This document shows, in pieces, positions 43,837 to 52,414 of a stretch of DNA of 64,000 bases; position 1 is the first letter of the stretch, and each line of letters starts with the position of its first letter. The DNA comes from Streptomyces sp. HNM0574 (GTDB lineage: Bacteria > Actinomycetota > Actinomycetes > Streptomycetales > Streptomycetaceae). The DNA lies in the NCBI RefSeq assembly GCF_012726235.1, contig NZ_JAASAH010000002.1, positions 496,001 through 560,000 of the forward strand, in the 5' to 3' direction. The position numbers and the translations under genes are program-made. The notes beneath the pieces are model-generated. The model was not told where the DNA came from, ran no database searches, and worked only from the letters and a program-made list of their open reading frames with translations.

Positions 43837-45018
43837 TCAGGGTTCCGGTACGGGCAGCGGGCGCTTCTCGATCGCGGCCGCCATCACCTCGGGGAAGTGG
43901 TCGGGGGTGCAGGCGAAGGCGGGGGCGCCGAGGGCGGCCAGGGCGCTCGCGTGCTCGCGGTCGTACGCCGGGGCGCCCTCGTCGGAGAGCGCGAGCAGCG
44001 TGACGAACTGCACGCCCGCCGCCTTCATCGCGGCGACCCGGCCGAGCATCTCCTCGCGTATGCCGCCTTCGTAGAGGTCGCTGACGAGGACGACGACCGT
44101 CTCCGCGGGGCGGGTGATCCTCGACTGGCAGTACGCCAGCGCCCTGTTGATGTCCGTGCCGCCGCCGAGCCGGGTGCCGAACAGCACGTCCACCGGGTCG
44201 TCGATCTCCTCGGTGAGGTCGACGACGGAGGTGTCGAAGACGACGATCCGGGTGTGCAGCGCCCGCAGAGAAGCCAGGACGGCGCCGAACACCGAGGCGT
44301 ACACCACGGAGGAGGCCATCGAGCCCGACTGGTCGACGCAGAGGACGACGTCCTTCCTCGTGCCCCGGGCCGCGCGGCCGTGGCCGATGAGGCGCTCGGG
44401 GACGACGGTGCGGTGCTCCGGCAGGTAGTTCCCGAGGTTGGCCCGGATCGTGCGGTTCCAGTCGATGTCCTGGTGCCGGGGACGGCGCACCGTCGCCGAG
44501 CGGTCCAGGGCGCCGGTGAGCGTGGAACGGGTGCGCTCCGCCAGCTTCCGCTCCAGCTCGGCGACGACCTTGCGCACGACCGTCCGCGCCGTCTCCCGGC
44601 TGGTCTCGGGCATGGCGGCCTGCAACGAGAGGAGTGTGCCGACGAGATGGACGTCCGGTTCCACCGCCGCCAGCATCTCCGGTTCCAGCAGCATCGTGGA
44701 CAGCCCGAGCCGTTCGACGGCGTCCCGCTGCATGACCTGGACGACGGACGAGGGGAAGTACCTGCGGATGTCGCCGAGCCAGCGGGCCGCCTCCGGCGCG
44801 GAACCGCCCAGGCCGGCGCCGCGCTCCCGGCCGCGCGGGCGCCCCTCCGTCGCGCCGTACAGCGCTTGAAGGGTGCGGTCCATCTCGGCGTCGGTGCCGG
44901 TGAGTTCGCGTCCGGTGCCGTCGACGTCCTGGCCGCCGCCGAGGACGAGCCGCCAGCGGCGCAGCCGTTCCCCGGTGTCCACGGGTGCCGAAGCCGGCTG
45001 TGCGGAGGGTGCGTTCAT
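43837..45018 (-). CDS. VWA domain protein of a MoxR/VWA system (YehP-like)
   Basis: A 393-residue protein. A helical N-terminal half precedes a von Willebrand A domain with an intact MIDAS: VVLCVDQSGSM (DxSxS), the Thr in GGGTDIN, and the Asp in LVSDLYEGG. VWA partners of MoxR ATPases act as adaptors presenting substrates for remodelling. The start is fixed by AAGGAG 7 nt upstream and by a 4-bp overlap with the DUF5682 stop (ATGA). Third gene of the operon; E. coli YehP is the likely counterpart, from recalled family names. Confidence 0.85.
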   Translation of the reverse strand: MNAPSAQPASAPVDTGERLRRWRLVLGGGQDVDGTGRELTGTDAEMDRTLQALYGATEGRPRGRERGAGLGGSAPEAARWLGDIRRYFPSSVVQVMQRDAVERLGLSTMLLEPEMLAAVEPDVHLVGTLLSLQAAMPETSRETARTVVRKVVAELERKLAERTRSTLTGALDRSATVRRPRHQDIDWNRTIRANLGNYLPEHRTVVPERLIGHGRAARGTRKDVVLCVDQSGSMASSVVYASVFGAVLASLRALHTRIVVFDTSVVDLTEEIDDPVDVLFGTRLGGGTDINRALAYCQSRITRPAETVVVLVSDLYEGGIREEMLGRVAAMKAAGVQFVTLLALSDEGAPAYDREHASALAALGAPAFACTPDHFPEVMAAAIEKRPLPVPEP

Positions 45019-47384
45019 GCCACTGCTCCTTCGGTCGCGGACGGTTCGGGCCTCGGGGCTCCGGGGGCCCCGGGGCCGAGCAGGAGGTGGAGGGTGGGGA
45101 GGACGGCGTCGGCGCGTACGAGGTCGAGGCCGGGGCCGAAGCCGGGGGACGGCCGGCCGTCCCCGCCCCCGGCGTCCGCGTACCGGCCGGGGCCGCGGCG
45201 GATCAGTTCGCCGAGGGTGCGGCGCAGGCCCGGCTCGTACTCGGCGAAGGTGCGGCGCAGCAGGGGCAGGACGTCGGTGAAGGCCTCTGCGGGGACGGAC
45301 GTGAGCCAGCCGTCGATCAGCGCGAGCAGCCGTTCGTCGTGCACGAGCAGCATGCCGCCGCCGGAGAGGAACCCCTCCACCCAGGCAGCCGCCTCCGCCG
45401 GTGCGGTGCCCGGCGAGAGCGCCAGGCTCATCAGCCGCTCCGCCTCGTCGGCGGCCAACCGGCCGTCGTCCAGCAGGAGTCGGGCGCACCGGCCGCGGAT
45501 CAGCCCCGGAGCGCGCTCCCGTACGGCGAGCGTGCGCAGCACCTGCTGCCAGCGCTCCCGCACCCGCGCGCCGCCGCCCGCTCCGGGGTCGTGCGCATCG
45601 GAGCCGTGCGCTCCGGGGCCGTGCGCTCCGGGGCCGTGCGCGAGGAGGGTGGTGGCGCGGTGGACGGCGTCGAGGTGCTCCCGCATCCGGGCGGCGCCCT
45701 CGGCGTCGAGGCCGGAGCAGGCGGGCGGCAGGCCGACGCAGATCCGCTCGGCGAGGCCCTCCGCGACGTCCGCGAGGGAGGCGGCGCCGGTGCCGCGTAC
45801 GTCGCCGTACCGCACCGAGCGCACCAACGCCGGGAAGGCCTCGGCGAGATGGCCGACGTCGGTGTCCAGCGCGGCCCGGTCCGCGAGTGCCCGCAGGACC
45901 ACCGGCAGCGCCTCGGGCAGCTCGGCGAGCAGGCAGCGCTCGGCGAGCGCGGTGACCTCGGACAGCGCCGTCGCCTCCGCGGCGCCGGAGGCGGCCCGGG
46001 CCGTCGCCGCGGCGAGCACCGTCGTGCCCCACACCCCCGCCTCGGCGACCCGCACCGACAGCTCCGGCTCCCAGCACAGCCGCCAGCTCTCCCGGAACGT
46101 CCCCGTGCTGTGCGTCCGCGAGACGGCGGGGACGCCCCAGTCGACGCCGAGCAGCCGCAGCCGGTGCAGCAGCCGGCTGCGCGCCGCGTCGTTCGTGCCG
46201 CGCAGATCCAGCTCCAGGTCCCGCCCGGCCGCCGCGGGCTTCAGCCGCAGCCTGCGCTGCTGCCGGTGCAGGTCGTGCTGGAGCGGGACGGCCGGGGCGC
46301 CCTCGGGCACGGCGCCGAGGACGTCCCCGACGACGAGCCCGTCCCGCACGAGCGCGAGCGGTACGTCGGAGCCCCCGCACATCACGGCGCGCACCGCGTC
46401 CGTCGTCTCGCCCAGGCCGGGGAGCGGGCGGCCGCGCAGCGCGGCGAGCGCCCCGGCGAGCCGAACGGCCTCGATGACGTGCGCCGAGGAGACGGGGTGG
46501 TCCTCCGCGCGGAGGAGCCCCGCGACTTTCGTCAGCCAGCGCTCGACGGGCCTGTCCGGCGCGGCGAACAGATGGCCGTACCAGCCGGGCGAGTCGATGC
46601 CGGCGCCGTAGCCGCTGCGCCGGGCGAGCCGGCGGTGCGTCCACGGCACCCAGGTGACCTCGGTCTTCACCCTGGGCAGGCCCTTGAGCAGGGCGCGGTC
46701 GGCGGTGACGGTGGACCGGGCGGCCAGGGCCGGTACGTGCCAGGCGCCGCAGACGACGGCCACGGCCTCGTCCCCGTACGCGCGGCGGGCCTCCCGCAGC
46801 CGCAGGCGCATGTGCGCCTCGCGCACCAAGTCCCGGGCGGAGGCGTCCGGTTGGCTCTCGCGGAGGGCGGTCATCGCCTCGGCGAGCGCGGCGAACGGCG
46901 CGTACGGACCGCCGCCGGAGCCGGTGCGGTGCTCGACGGCGTCCTCCCACCAGCGCTCGGCGTCGTCGTACCCGGCGGTCCCGGCGAGCACGGCCAACGG
47001 GTCGGTGCGGACGTCGGGTTGCGCCTCTGCCTCTCCGGTCATGGCCAGGGTGTGCGCCGCGGGCAGGTCGATGAAGCGGACGGGGACGTCCCGCTCCAGC
47101 GCCCAGCGGATCGCCACCCACTCCGGCGAGAACGCCGCCAGCGGCCAGAACGCGGCCCGGCCCGGCTCGTCCACCGCGTGCGCGAGCAGCGCCACCGGCG
47201 GGCGCATCTCCTCCTCGCCCGCGAGCGCGACCACGCCGTCCGCCTCCGGCGGCCCCTCGACGAGCAGCACCCCCGGCTCGTACGCCGCGAGCGCCGCCCG
47301 TACCGCGCGCGCCGAGCCGGGGCCGTGGTGCCGCACCCCGAGCAGCAGCGGCTGCCCGGCCGGACGTCCGGGCGCGGCGCTCAT
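45015..47384 (-). CDS. DUF5682 family protein of a MoxR/VWA system (YehM-like)
   Basis: A 789-residue cytoplasmic protein. Its N-terminal region LLLGVRHHGPGSARAVRAALAAYEPGVLLVEGPPEAD is the signature of DUF5682, and AVVCGAWHVPAL near residue 220 is a second conserved block. Both contain conserved His and Glu reminiscent of the TraB/ChaN-type metal site, so a hydrolase or peptidase-like role is conceivable but unproven. ATGA overlaps join it to the MoxR gene before and the VWA gene after, implying fixed stoichiometry. Confidence 0.82.
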   Translation of the reverse strand: MSAAPGRPAGQPLLLGVRHHGPGSARAVRAALAAYEPGVLLVEGPPEADGVVALAGEEEMRPPVALLAHAVDEPGRAAFWPLAAFSPEWVAIRWALERDVPVRFIDLPAAHTLAMTGEAEAQPDVRTDPLAVLAGTAGYDDAERWWEDAVEHRTGSGGGPYAPFAALAEAMTALRESQPDASARDLVREAHMRLRLREARRAYGDEAVAVVCGAWHVPALAARSTVTADRALLKGLPRVKTEVTWVPWTHRRLARRSGYGAGIDSPGWYGHLFAAPDRPVERWLTKVAGLLRAEDHPVSSAHVIEAVRLAGALAALRGRPLPGLGETTDAVRAVMCGGSDVPLALVRDGLVVGDVLGAVPEGAPAVPLQHDLHRQQRRLRLKPAAAGRDLELDLRGTNDAARSRLLHRLRLLGVDWGVPAVSRTHSTGTFRESWRLCWEPELSVRVAEAGVWGTTVLAAATARAASGAAEATALSEVTALAERCLLAELPEALPVVLRALADRAALDTDVGHLAEAFPALVRSVRYGDVRGTGAASLADVAEGLAERICVGLPPACSGLDAEGAARMREHLDAVHRATTLLAHGPGAHGPGAHGSDAHDPGAGGGARVRERWQQVLRTLAVRERAPGLIRGRCARLLLDDGRLAADEAERLMSLALSPGTAPAEAAAWVEGFLSGGGMLLVHDERLLALIDGWLTSVPAEAFTDVLPLLRRTFAEYEPGLRRTLGELIRRGPGRYADAGGGDGRPSPGFGPGLDLVRADAVLPTLHLLLGPGAPGAPRPEPSATEGAVA

Positions 47385-48514
47385 CCGGAGACCTCGCGGC
47401 AGGCGCGGTAGAAGTCCTGCCAGCCGTCGCGCTCGCGGACGACCGTCTCCAGATACTCCTTCCAGACCACGCCGTCCGTGGCCGGGTCGCGGACGACGGC
47501 GCCGAGGATGCCGGCGGCGACGTCCCCCGCGCGCAGCACCCCGTCCCCGAAGTGCGCGGCGAGCGCCGTGCCGCCGGTGACGACGGAGATCGCCTCGGCC
47601 GTGGAGAGCGTCCCCGAGGGGGACTTGACCTTCGTCCGGCCGTCACCGGTCACACCGTCCCGCAGCTCGCGGAAGACGGTGACGACGCGGCGGATCTCGT
47701 CCGTGCCGTCGGCCGCCGGGGGCAGGCCGAGCGAGCTGCCGATCTGCTCGACGCGGCGGGCGACGATGCCGACCTCCTCCTCCGCCGTGCCCGGCAGCGG
47801 CAGCACGACGGTGTTGAACCGGCGGCGCAGGGCGCTGGAGAGGTCGTTGACGCCGCGGTCGCGGTCGTTGGCGGTGGCGATGAGGTTGAAGCCGCGCACC
47901 GCCTGCTGCTCCTCGCCGAGTTCGGGAACGGGCAGCGTCTTCTCCGAGAGGACGGTGATGAGGCTGTCCTGCACCTCGGCCGGCATCCGGGTCAGCTCCT
48001 CGACGCGGGCCGTCGCGCCGCGGGCCATCGCGCGCATCACGGGGCTGGGCACGAGGGCGTCCCGGCTGGGGCCCTCGGCCAGCAGCCGCGCGTAGTTCCA
48101 GCCGTACCGCACGGCGTCCTCGGCGGTGCCGGCCGTGCCCTGCACGAGCAGCGTCGAGTCGCCGCTGACGGCGGCGGCGAGATGCTCGGAGACCCAGGTC
48201 TTCGCCGTGCCCGGGACGCCGAGCAGCAGCAGGGCGCGGTCCGTCGCCAGGGTCGCCACGGCGACCTCGACGACGCGGCGCGGGCCGATGTACTTCGGCG
48301 TGATCACGGTGCCGTCCGGGAGCTCGCCGCCCAGCAGATACGTGGCCACGGCCCACGGCGACAGCCGCCAGCGCTCCGGCCGCGGACGGTCGTCGACGGC
48401 GGCCAGCGCCCGCAGCTCCCCGGCGAAGCTCTCCTCGGCGTGCGGCCGCAACGCCTGCGGGGCGGCGGCGACTTCGGCGGTCTCGCTTGCTTCGGCAGTA
48501 CGGGAATCGGTCAC
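47381..48514 (-). CDS. MoxR-type AAA+ ATPase (YehL-like)
   Basis: A 377-residue AAA+ ATPase. Walker A GVPGTAKT; the Walker B position reads ARVEELTRMP, with EE where most AAA+ proteins have DE; sensor 1 NLIATANDRDRGVNDLSSALRRRFN includes the arginine finger region. MoxR ATPases remodel protein complexes with VWA partners. First gene of the MoxR-DUF5682-VWA operon. GTG 48514 has GGAGGGGG upstream; the leader of about 55 nt begins at a DNA-damage-type promoter. Confidence 0.88.
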   Translation of the reverse strand: MTDSRTAEASETAEVAAAPQALRPHAEESFAGELRALAAVDDRPRPERWRLSPWAVATYLLGGELPDGTVITPKYIGPRRVVEVAVATLATDRALLLLGVPGTAKTWVSEHLAAAVSGDSTLLVQGTAGTAEDAVRYGWNYARLLAEGPSRDALVPSPVMRAMARGATARVEELTRMPAEVQDSLITVLSEKTLPVPELGEEQQAVRGFNLIATANDRDRGVNDLSSALRRRFNTVVLPLPGTAEEEVGIVARRVEQIGSSLGLPPAADGTDEIRRVVTVFRELRDGVTGDGRTKVKSPSGTLSTAEAISVVTGGTALAAHFGDGVLRAGDVAAGILGAVVRDPATDGVVWKEYLETVVRERDGWQDFYRACREVSG

Positions 48515-48577
48515 AGGTGTCCCCCTCCACACGCGGTGGTTCCGCACGCCGGGACCGGTGGTTCCGACGTGTGCAAC

Positions 48578-48600
48578 AGCCTGCACCCCGGCACTGACAA
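48578..48600 (-). promoter_or_regulatory. RecA-NDp/PafBC-like promoter of the MoxR operon
   Basis: On the minus strand TTGTCAGTG (48600-48592), 8 nt, then CAGGCT (48583-48578). This matches the RecA-independent damage promoter TTGTCRGTG-N8-TANNNT except the first base of the -10. Confidence 0.6.
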
Positions 48601-48649
48601 TCGCTCCGGACACCGCTGTGAGCTGCAACGACGCGCTGTGCGGCGGCCG

Positions 48650-48672
48650 TTGTCAGTGGTGCCTCGTAACGT
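48650..48672 (+). promoter_or_regulatory. RecA-NDp/PafBC-type promoter of the SWIM gene
   Basis: TTGTCAGTG (48650-48658), 8 nt, TAACGT (48667-48672): a full match to TTGTCRGTG-N8-TANNNT. The ATG follows 7 nt later, predicting a leaderless mRNA. Confidence 0.72.
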
Positions 48673-48679
48673 CTTCGGC

Positions 48680-50065
48680 ATGACTGGAGTGGGGGTCCGC
48701 TGGACGGCGGAAGAGGTGCTGGCCCTGGCGCCCGACGCGGCGTCGGGCCGGGCGGGGAGCAGGCTCGCGGCGCCCGGTCCGTGGTCGGCGGCCGGTACGG
48801 GCGGCGGCGCGGTCTGGGGCCGCTGCGAGGGCGGCGGCGGGGAGCCGTACCGGACGGTGGTGGATCTGGAGGGGGTGGACGCCAACGCGCCCGGATACCG
48901 GTGCAGTTGCCCGAGCCGCAAGCTCCCCTGCAAGCACGCGCTGGGCCTGCTGCTGCTCTGGGCCGCGGACGCCGGCGCGCGCACGGCCGTCCCGGAGACG
49001 CAGGAGCCGCCCGGGTGGGCGCGGGAGTGGCTGACCGGCCGCAGGCGACGGGCCGGCGCGGGCGGGGACGGGACGTCCAGCGCGGAGCGGCGGGCGCGGC
49101 GGATGGCCGCGGGCGCCGCCGAGCTGGAACAGCGCCTGGCCGACCTGCTGCACGGCGGCCTCGCCGGCGCCGACCGCGCCGGGCACACGGAGTGGGACGA
49201 GATCGCGGCCCGCATGGTCGACGCCCAGGCGCCCGGACTCGCCTCGCGGGTACGGGAGTTGGGCGCCATACCGTTCTCGGGCAGCGGCTGGCCGGAGCGT
49301 CTGCTGGAGGAGTGCGCGCTGCTCCACCTGCTCAACCGCGCCCTGCTGCGGCTCGACGCACTGCCCGAGCCGCTCGCCTCGACGGTCCGCGCCCACGCGG
49401 GCCTCACCGTCGGGACGGCCGACGTACTGGCCGCCGGGGAGACGGCCGCGACGCCGGCACCGGTGCGGGACGAGTGGCTCGTCCTCGCCCAGCACGACAC
49501 GGAGGAGGGACGGTTGACCGCCCGGCGGATCTGGCTGCACGGACGGCGCACGGGCCGGCCCGCGCTGCTGCTGTCCTTCGGCGCCGCGGGCCGGCCCCCC
49601 GGCACCGCCCTGCCCGTCGGCTCGGCGCTGGACGCGACGCTCTGCTTCTACCCGGGCGCCCCGGCGCTGCGCGCCCTCGTCGCCGAACACCACACCGCAC
49701 CGCACGACCCGTCGGCGGCCCCGGCGCCGGACCGGCCACCCGTGCCGGGCTTCGTCCCCGAGGGCGGCACGACGTCCGACGCCCTCGCCGGGTACGCGGC
49801 GGCGCTGCGCGAGGACCCGTGGCTGGAACGGCATCCGGCCGTGCTGGCCTCCGTCTTCCCCGTCCCCGGCGAGGACGGCGCGATACGGCAACTCGCGGAC
49901 GCCGAGGGCGAGTCGGCCCTTCCGGTGGCCCCGGGCGAAGCGTCCCGGCTGTGGCGGCTGGCCGCGGTGTCGGGCGGCAGGCCCGTCACCGTGTTCGGCC
50001 TCTGCGGTCACCGCGGCTTCACCCCCTGCACGACCTGGCGCGAAGGCCACACCATCCCGCTCTGA
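48680..50065 (+). CDS. SWIM zinc finger protein of a MoxR/VWA system (YehQ-like)
   Basis: A 461-residue protein with an N-terminal SWIM finger: CSCPSRKLPCKH with Cys75, Cys77, Cys84 and His86 (CxC-x6-CxH). The SWIM domain can bind DNA or protein. Before it is the conserved opening VRWTAEEVLALAPDAASGRAG. The rest is alpha/beta with WLTGR and EWDEIAARMVDAQAPGLASRVREL blocks. It is divergent from the MoxR operon and heads the SWIM-DUF5691 unit. ATG 48680 is set by the promoter spacing and conserved N-terminus; the much longer upstream frame is a shadow. Confidence 0.85.
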   Translation: MTGVGVRWTAEEVLALAPDAASGRAGSRLAAPGPWSAAGTGGGAVWGRCEGGGGEPYRTVVDLEGVDANAPGYRCSCPSRKLPCKHALGLLLLWAADAGARTAVPETQEPPGWAREWLTGRRRRAGAGGDGTSSAERRARRMAAGAAELEQRLADLLHGGLAGADRAGHTEWDEIAARMVDAQAPGLASRVRELGAIPFSGSGWPERLLEECALLHLLNRALLRLDALPEPLASTVRAHAGLTVGTADVLAAGETAATPAPVRDEWLVLAQHDTEEGRLTARRIWLHGRRTGRPALLLSFGAAGRPPGTALPVGSALDATLCFYPGAPALRALVAEHHTAPHDPSAAPAPDRPPVPGFVPEGGTTSDALAGYAAALREDPWLERHPAVLASVFPVPGEDGAIRQLADAEGESALPVAPGEASRLWRLAAVSGGRPVTVFGLCGHRGFTPCTTWREGHTIPL

Positions 50066-50383
50066 ACCGCGGACACCCGCGCACGAACCCACCACGACGG
50101 CACCGCGCCCCGCACCGAGGGCGCCCGAACGGGCCGGACCGCACAGGCCGCCCCGCTACCCCGTCATGCCCTCGGCCCCGCGCCGCCCGTCCATGACCGA
50201 CGCACCACCCCACGGCCCGCCGCACGGCCGGCCACGTCCCATTCCCGAGCAGACAGGAGCACCGGCGTCCGCACGACGTACCGCACCCGCCAGAGCCCGA
50301 CCCACCGCCCGCACCACACCCACCGCCCGCACAGCACCCGAATCCACCGCACGCACCGCACGCACACGACGAACGGGGACACG
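50066..50383. other. 318-bp purine-poor spacer between SWIM and DUF5691 genes
   Basis: From about 50180 to 50375 the plus strand is dominated by C and A, with many short CCGCACC/ACCCGCC-like repeats and few G. A 73-codon frame (50166-50387) crosses it and overlaps the DUF5691 GTG, but has no ribosome site and a repeat-derived Thr/Ala/Arg/Pro composition. It may be an unstructured mRNA leader. Confidence 0.4.
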
Positions 50384-51988
50384 GTGAACGCATCCTGGAG
50401 TGAGCTGGTCACCTCCGCGCTGCTCGGCGCCGAGCGGCGCACGCCGCCCGGCGGCAGCACCACGGCGCTGCTCGACGCCGCGGCGGCCGAGACGGTACGC
50501 CGCCGCGCGGGACTGCGCCCGGCACCCGCCGCACCGCGCCCCGAGCCGGCCGCCGAGGACGGGCGCCCGCCGCTGCCCGCCGCTGCCGAGGCCCGGCTGC
50601 GGGCACTGCTGGCCGGACGGTCCGGCGGCACGGGCGCGGCGGGCGGCAGGCGCGGCAGCGCCCCCGACCTCGCCGAACTGCTGCCCCAGTGGCTGACCCT
50701 GGCCTGCGCCGCCGGCTACCGCGCCCCCTCCGACCTCGTCCCGGCCCTGCTGGACGCGGCCCGGGCCCGTACCGACCTGCGGCAGGACGCGCTGGCCTTC
50801 GGCGGCCCGCTCGCCCGCTGGCTCGCCCGGCTCAACCCGGACTGGAAGTTCGCCCTCCGCGGCGCGAACCGCTCCTCCGCCCCGCGCTGCGCCTCCTCCC
50901 GGGACGACAACCACGCCTCCGTGCACGGCCAGGCGTCCGTACGGGAGTTGTGGCAGGAGGGCCTCTTCGCCGAGCGCGCGGCACTGCTGACGGAGCTGCG
51001 CCGGCGCTCCCCGGGCGAGGGCCGCGAGCTGCTGGCCTCCACCTGGCCGTCGGAGCGGGCCGAGGACCGGCTGATGCTGCTGGACACCCTCCGCGAGGGG
51101 CTCTCCCCGGCGGACGAGCCATTCCTGGAGCAGGCCCTCGCCGACCGCAGCCGGAACGTCCGCGCGACGGCGGCCGAGCTGCTCGCCACGCTCCCCGGGT
51201 CGGCGCTCGCGGCGAGGATGGCGGACCGCGCCACGGCGCACGTCACCCTCGCCGCCGCGCCGGACACCGCGTACCTCACCGTGGACGCCCCGCAGACGTG
51301 CGACGCGGCGATGCGGCGGGACGGCGTCGTGCCGACGCCGCCGCAGGGGCACGGCGAACGGTCGTGGTGGCTGGGCCAGTTGGTGGCGGCGGCTCCGCTG
51401 GCCGTCTGGCCCAGCCGCCTCGGCGGCCGCACCCCGGCCCAGATCACGGCACTGCCGGTGGCCGACGGCTGGGCGCGGGACCTGCGCGCGGCCTGGTGCC
51501 GGGCAGCCGTCCGGCAGCGGGACGCCGCCTGGGCCCGTGCCCTGCTGGGCGCCCCGCGCGACCAGCCCGCCGAGGGCCCCGGCGATCCGGCGAAGCTGCT
51601 GACGGTCCTGCCGGAGGACGAACGGGCCCGCTGGGCCGGACAGTTCATCGAGGCGCACGGCCTGTCGGACGCGTTCCGGCTGCTCGGGGTGTGCGCCGTC
51701 CCGTGGGCGCGGCCGCTGGGCCGGGCGGTGGTCGACGCCTTGCAGATCGCCCGGGACGCGGGCAACTACCCGTGGAGCTTCAGCGGCGTGATGGGCCTCG
51801 CGGAGCGCTGCCTCGACCCGGCCGAGACGGAGCGGCTCACCCCGCTGGCGGCCGTCCCCGAGGAACCGGCAGACGGCTCGCCCGGCGCGGGCGCGTACTG
51901 GGCGGAGGCGTTCCAGCGCCTGGTGGCGACCCTGCGCCTGCGCGCCGAGATCCGCACCGAACTGGGCGTCCCGGCGGCCGCCGGATGA
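50384..51988 (+). CDS. DUF5691 family protein of a MoxR/VWA system
   Basis: A 534-residue helical-repeat-like protein beginning WSELVTSALLGAERRTPP, the usual opening of DUF5691. Repeated helices include WLARLNPDWKFAL, LLDTLREGLSPADEPFLEQALADRSRNVRATAAELLATLPGSALAARM (HEAT-like) and ALLGAPRDQPAEGPGDPAKLLTVLPEDERA. Such proteins usually accompany SWIM and MoxR/VWA genes; the HEAT-like part suggests a scaffold. GTG 50384 starts right after the purine-poor spacer with no clear Shine-Dalgarno. Confidence 0.8.
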   Translation: MNASWSELVTSALLGAERRTPPGGSTTALLDAAAAETVRRRAGLRPAPAAPRPEPAAEDGRPPLPAAAEARLRALLAGRSGGTGAAGGRRGSAPDLAELLPQWLTLACAAGYRAPSDLVPALLDAARARTDLRQDALAFGGPLARWLARLNPDWKFALRGANRSSAPRCASSRDDNHASVHGQASVRELWQEGLFAERAALLTELRRRSPGEGRELLASTWPSERAEDRLMLLDTLREGLSPADEPFLEQALADRSRNVRATAAELLATLPGSALAARMADRATAHVTLAAAPDTAYLTVDAPQTCDAAMRRDGVVPTPPQGHGERSWWLGQLVAAAPLAVWPSRLGGRTPAQITALPVADGWARDLRAAWCRAAVRQRDAAWARALLGAPRDQPAEGPGDPAKLLTVLPEDERARWAGQFIEAHGLSDAFRLLGVCAVPWARPLGRAVVDALQIARDAGNYPWSFSGVMGLAERCLDPAETERLTPLAAVPEEPADGSPGAGAYWAEAFQRLVATLRLRAEIRTELGVPAAAG

Positions 51989-52003
51989 GCCGGCCCGGAT
52001 CGG

Positions 52004-52414
52004 TCAGGCGGCGAGCTGGCGTACGTGGGTGCGGATCCAGTCGACGACCTCGTTCATCGTGGCGCCGGGGGTGAAGATCTCGGCGACTCCCTGGCGCTTG
52101 AGCGGCTCGATGTCGTCCTCGGGGATGATGCCGCCGCCGAAGACCTTGATGTCCTCCGCGTCCTTCTCCCGCAGCAGCTCCAGCACCTTCACGAAGAGCG
52201 TGTTGTGCGCGCCGGAGAGGATGGAGAGGCCGATGGCGTCGGCGTCCTCCTGGATCGCGGTGTCCACGATCTGCTCGGGGGTCTGGTGCAGCCCCGTGTA
52301 GATGACCTCCATACCGGCGTCGCGCAGCGCCCGCGCGATGACCTTCGCCCCCCGGTCGTGGCCGTCGAGACCCGGCTTGGCGACCACTACTCGGATCGGA
52401 CCCGACACACCCAT
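52004..52414 (-). CDS. icmB: B12-binding mutase small subunit (isobutyryl-CoA mutase-type)
   Basis: A 136-residue cobalamin-binding protein. DxHxxG with Asp17, His19 and Gly22 ([10 protein letters not shown]) supplies the cobalt-ligand His; [10 protein letters not shown] and [14 protein letters not shown] complete the Rossmann-like B12 fold. Length and sequence match IcmB of streptomycetes, the small subunit that with IcmA interconverts isobutyryl- and n-butyryl-CoA. No large subunit gene is in the window, so its partner must be elsewhere. GGAGG 5 nt before ATG 52414 fixes the start. Confidence 0.85.
   Translation of the reverse strand: MGVSGPIRVVVAKPGLDGHDRGAKVIARALRDAGMEVIYTGLHQTPEQIVDTAIQEDADAIGLSILSGAHNTLFVKVLELLREKDAEDIKVFGGGIIPEDDIEPLKRQGVAEIFTPGATMNEVVDWIRTHVRQLAA

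Noticed and set aside
43837..47646. 1269-codon minus-strand frame suggesting a giant VWA fusion
   Set aside because: Only the 3' part (VWA) is coding; the rest is a shadow of DUF5682, and a strong ribosome site marks the VWA start at 45018.
50166..50387. 73-codon ORF overlapping the DUF5691 start
   Set aside because: No ribosome site, low-complexity Thr/Ala/Arg/Pro translation of a C/A-rich repeat; kept only as an unusual leader.
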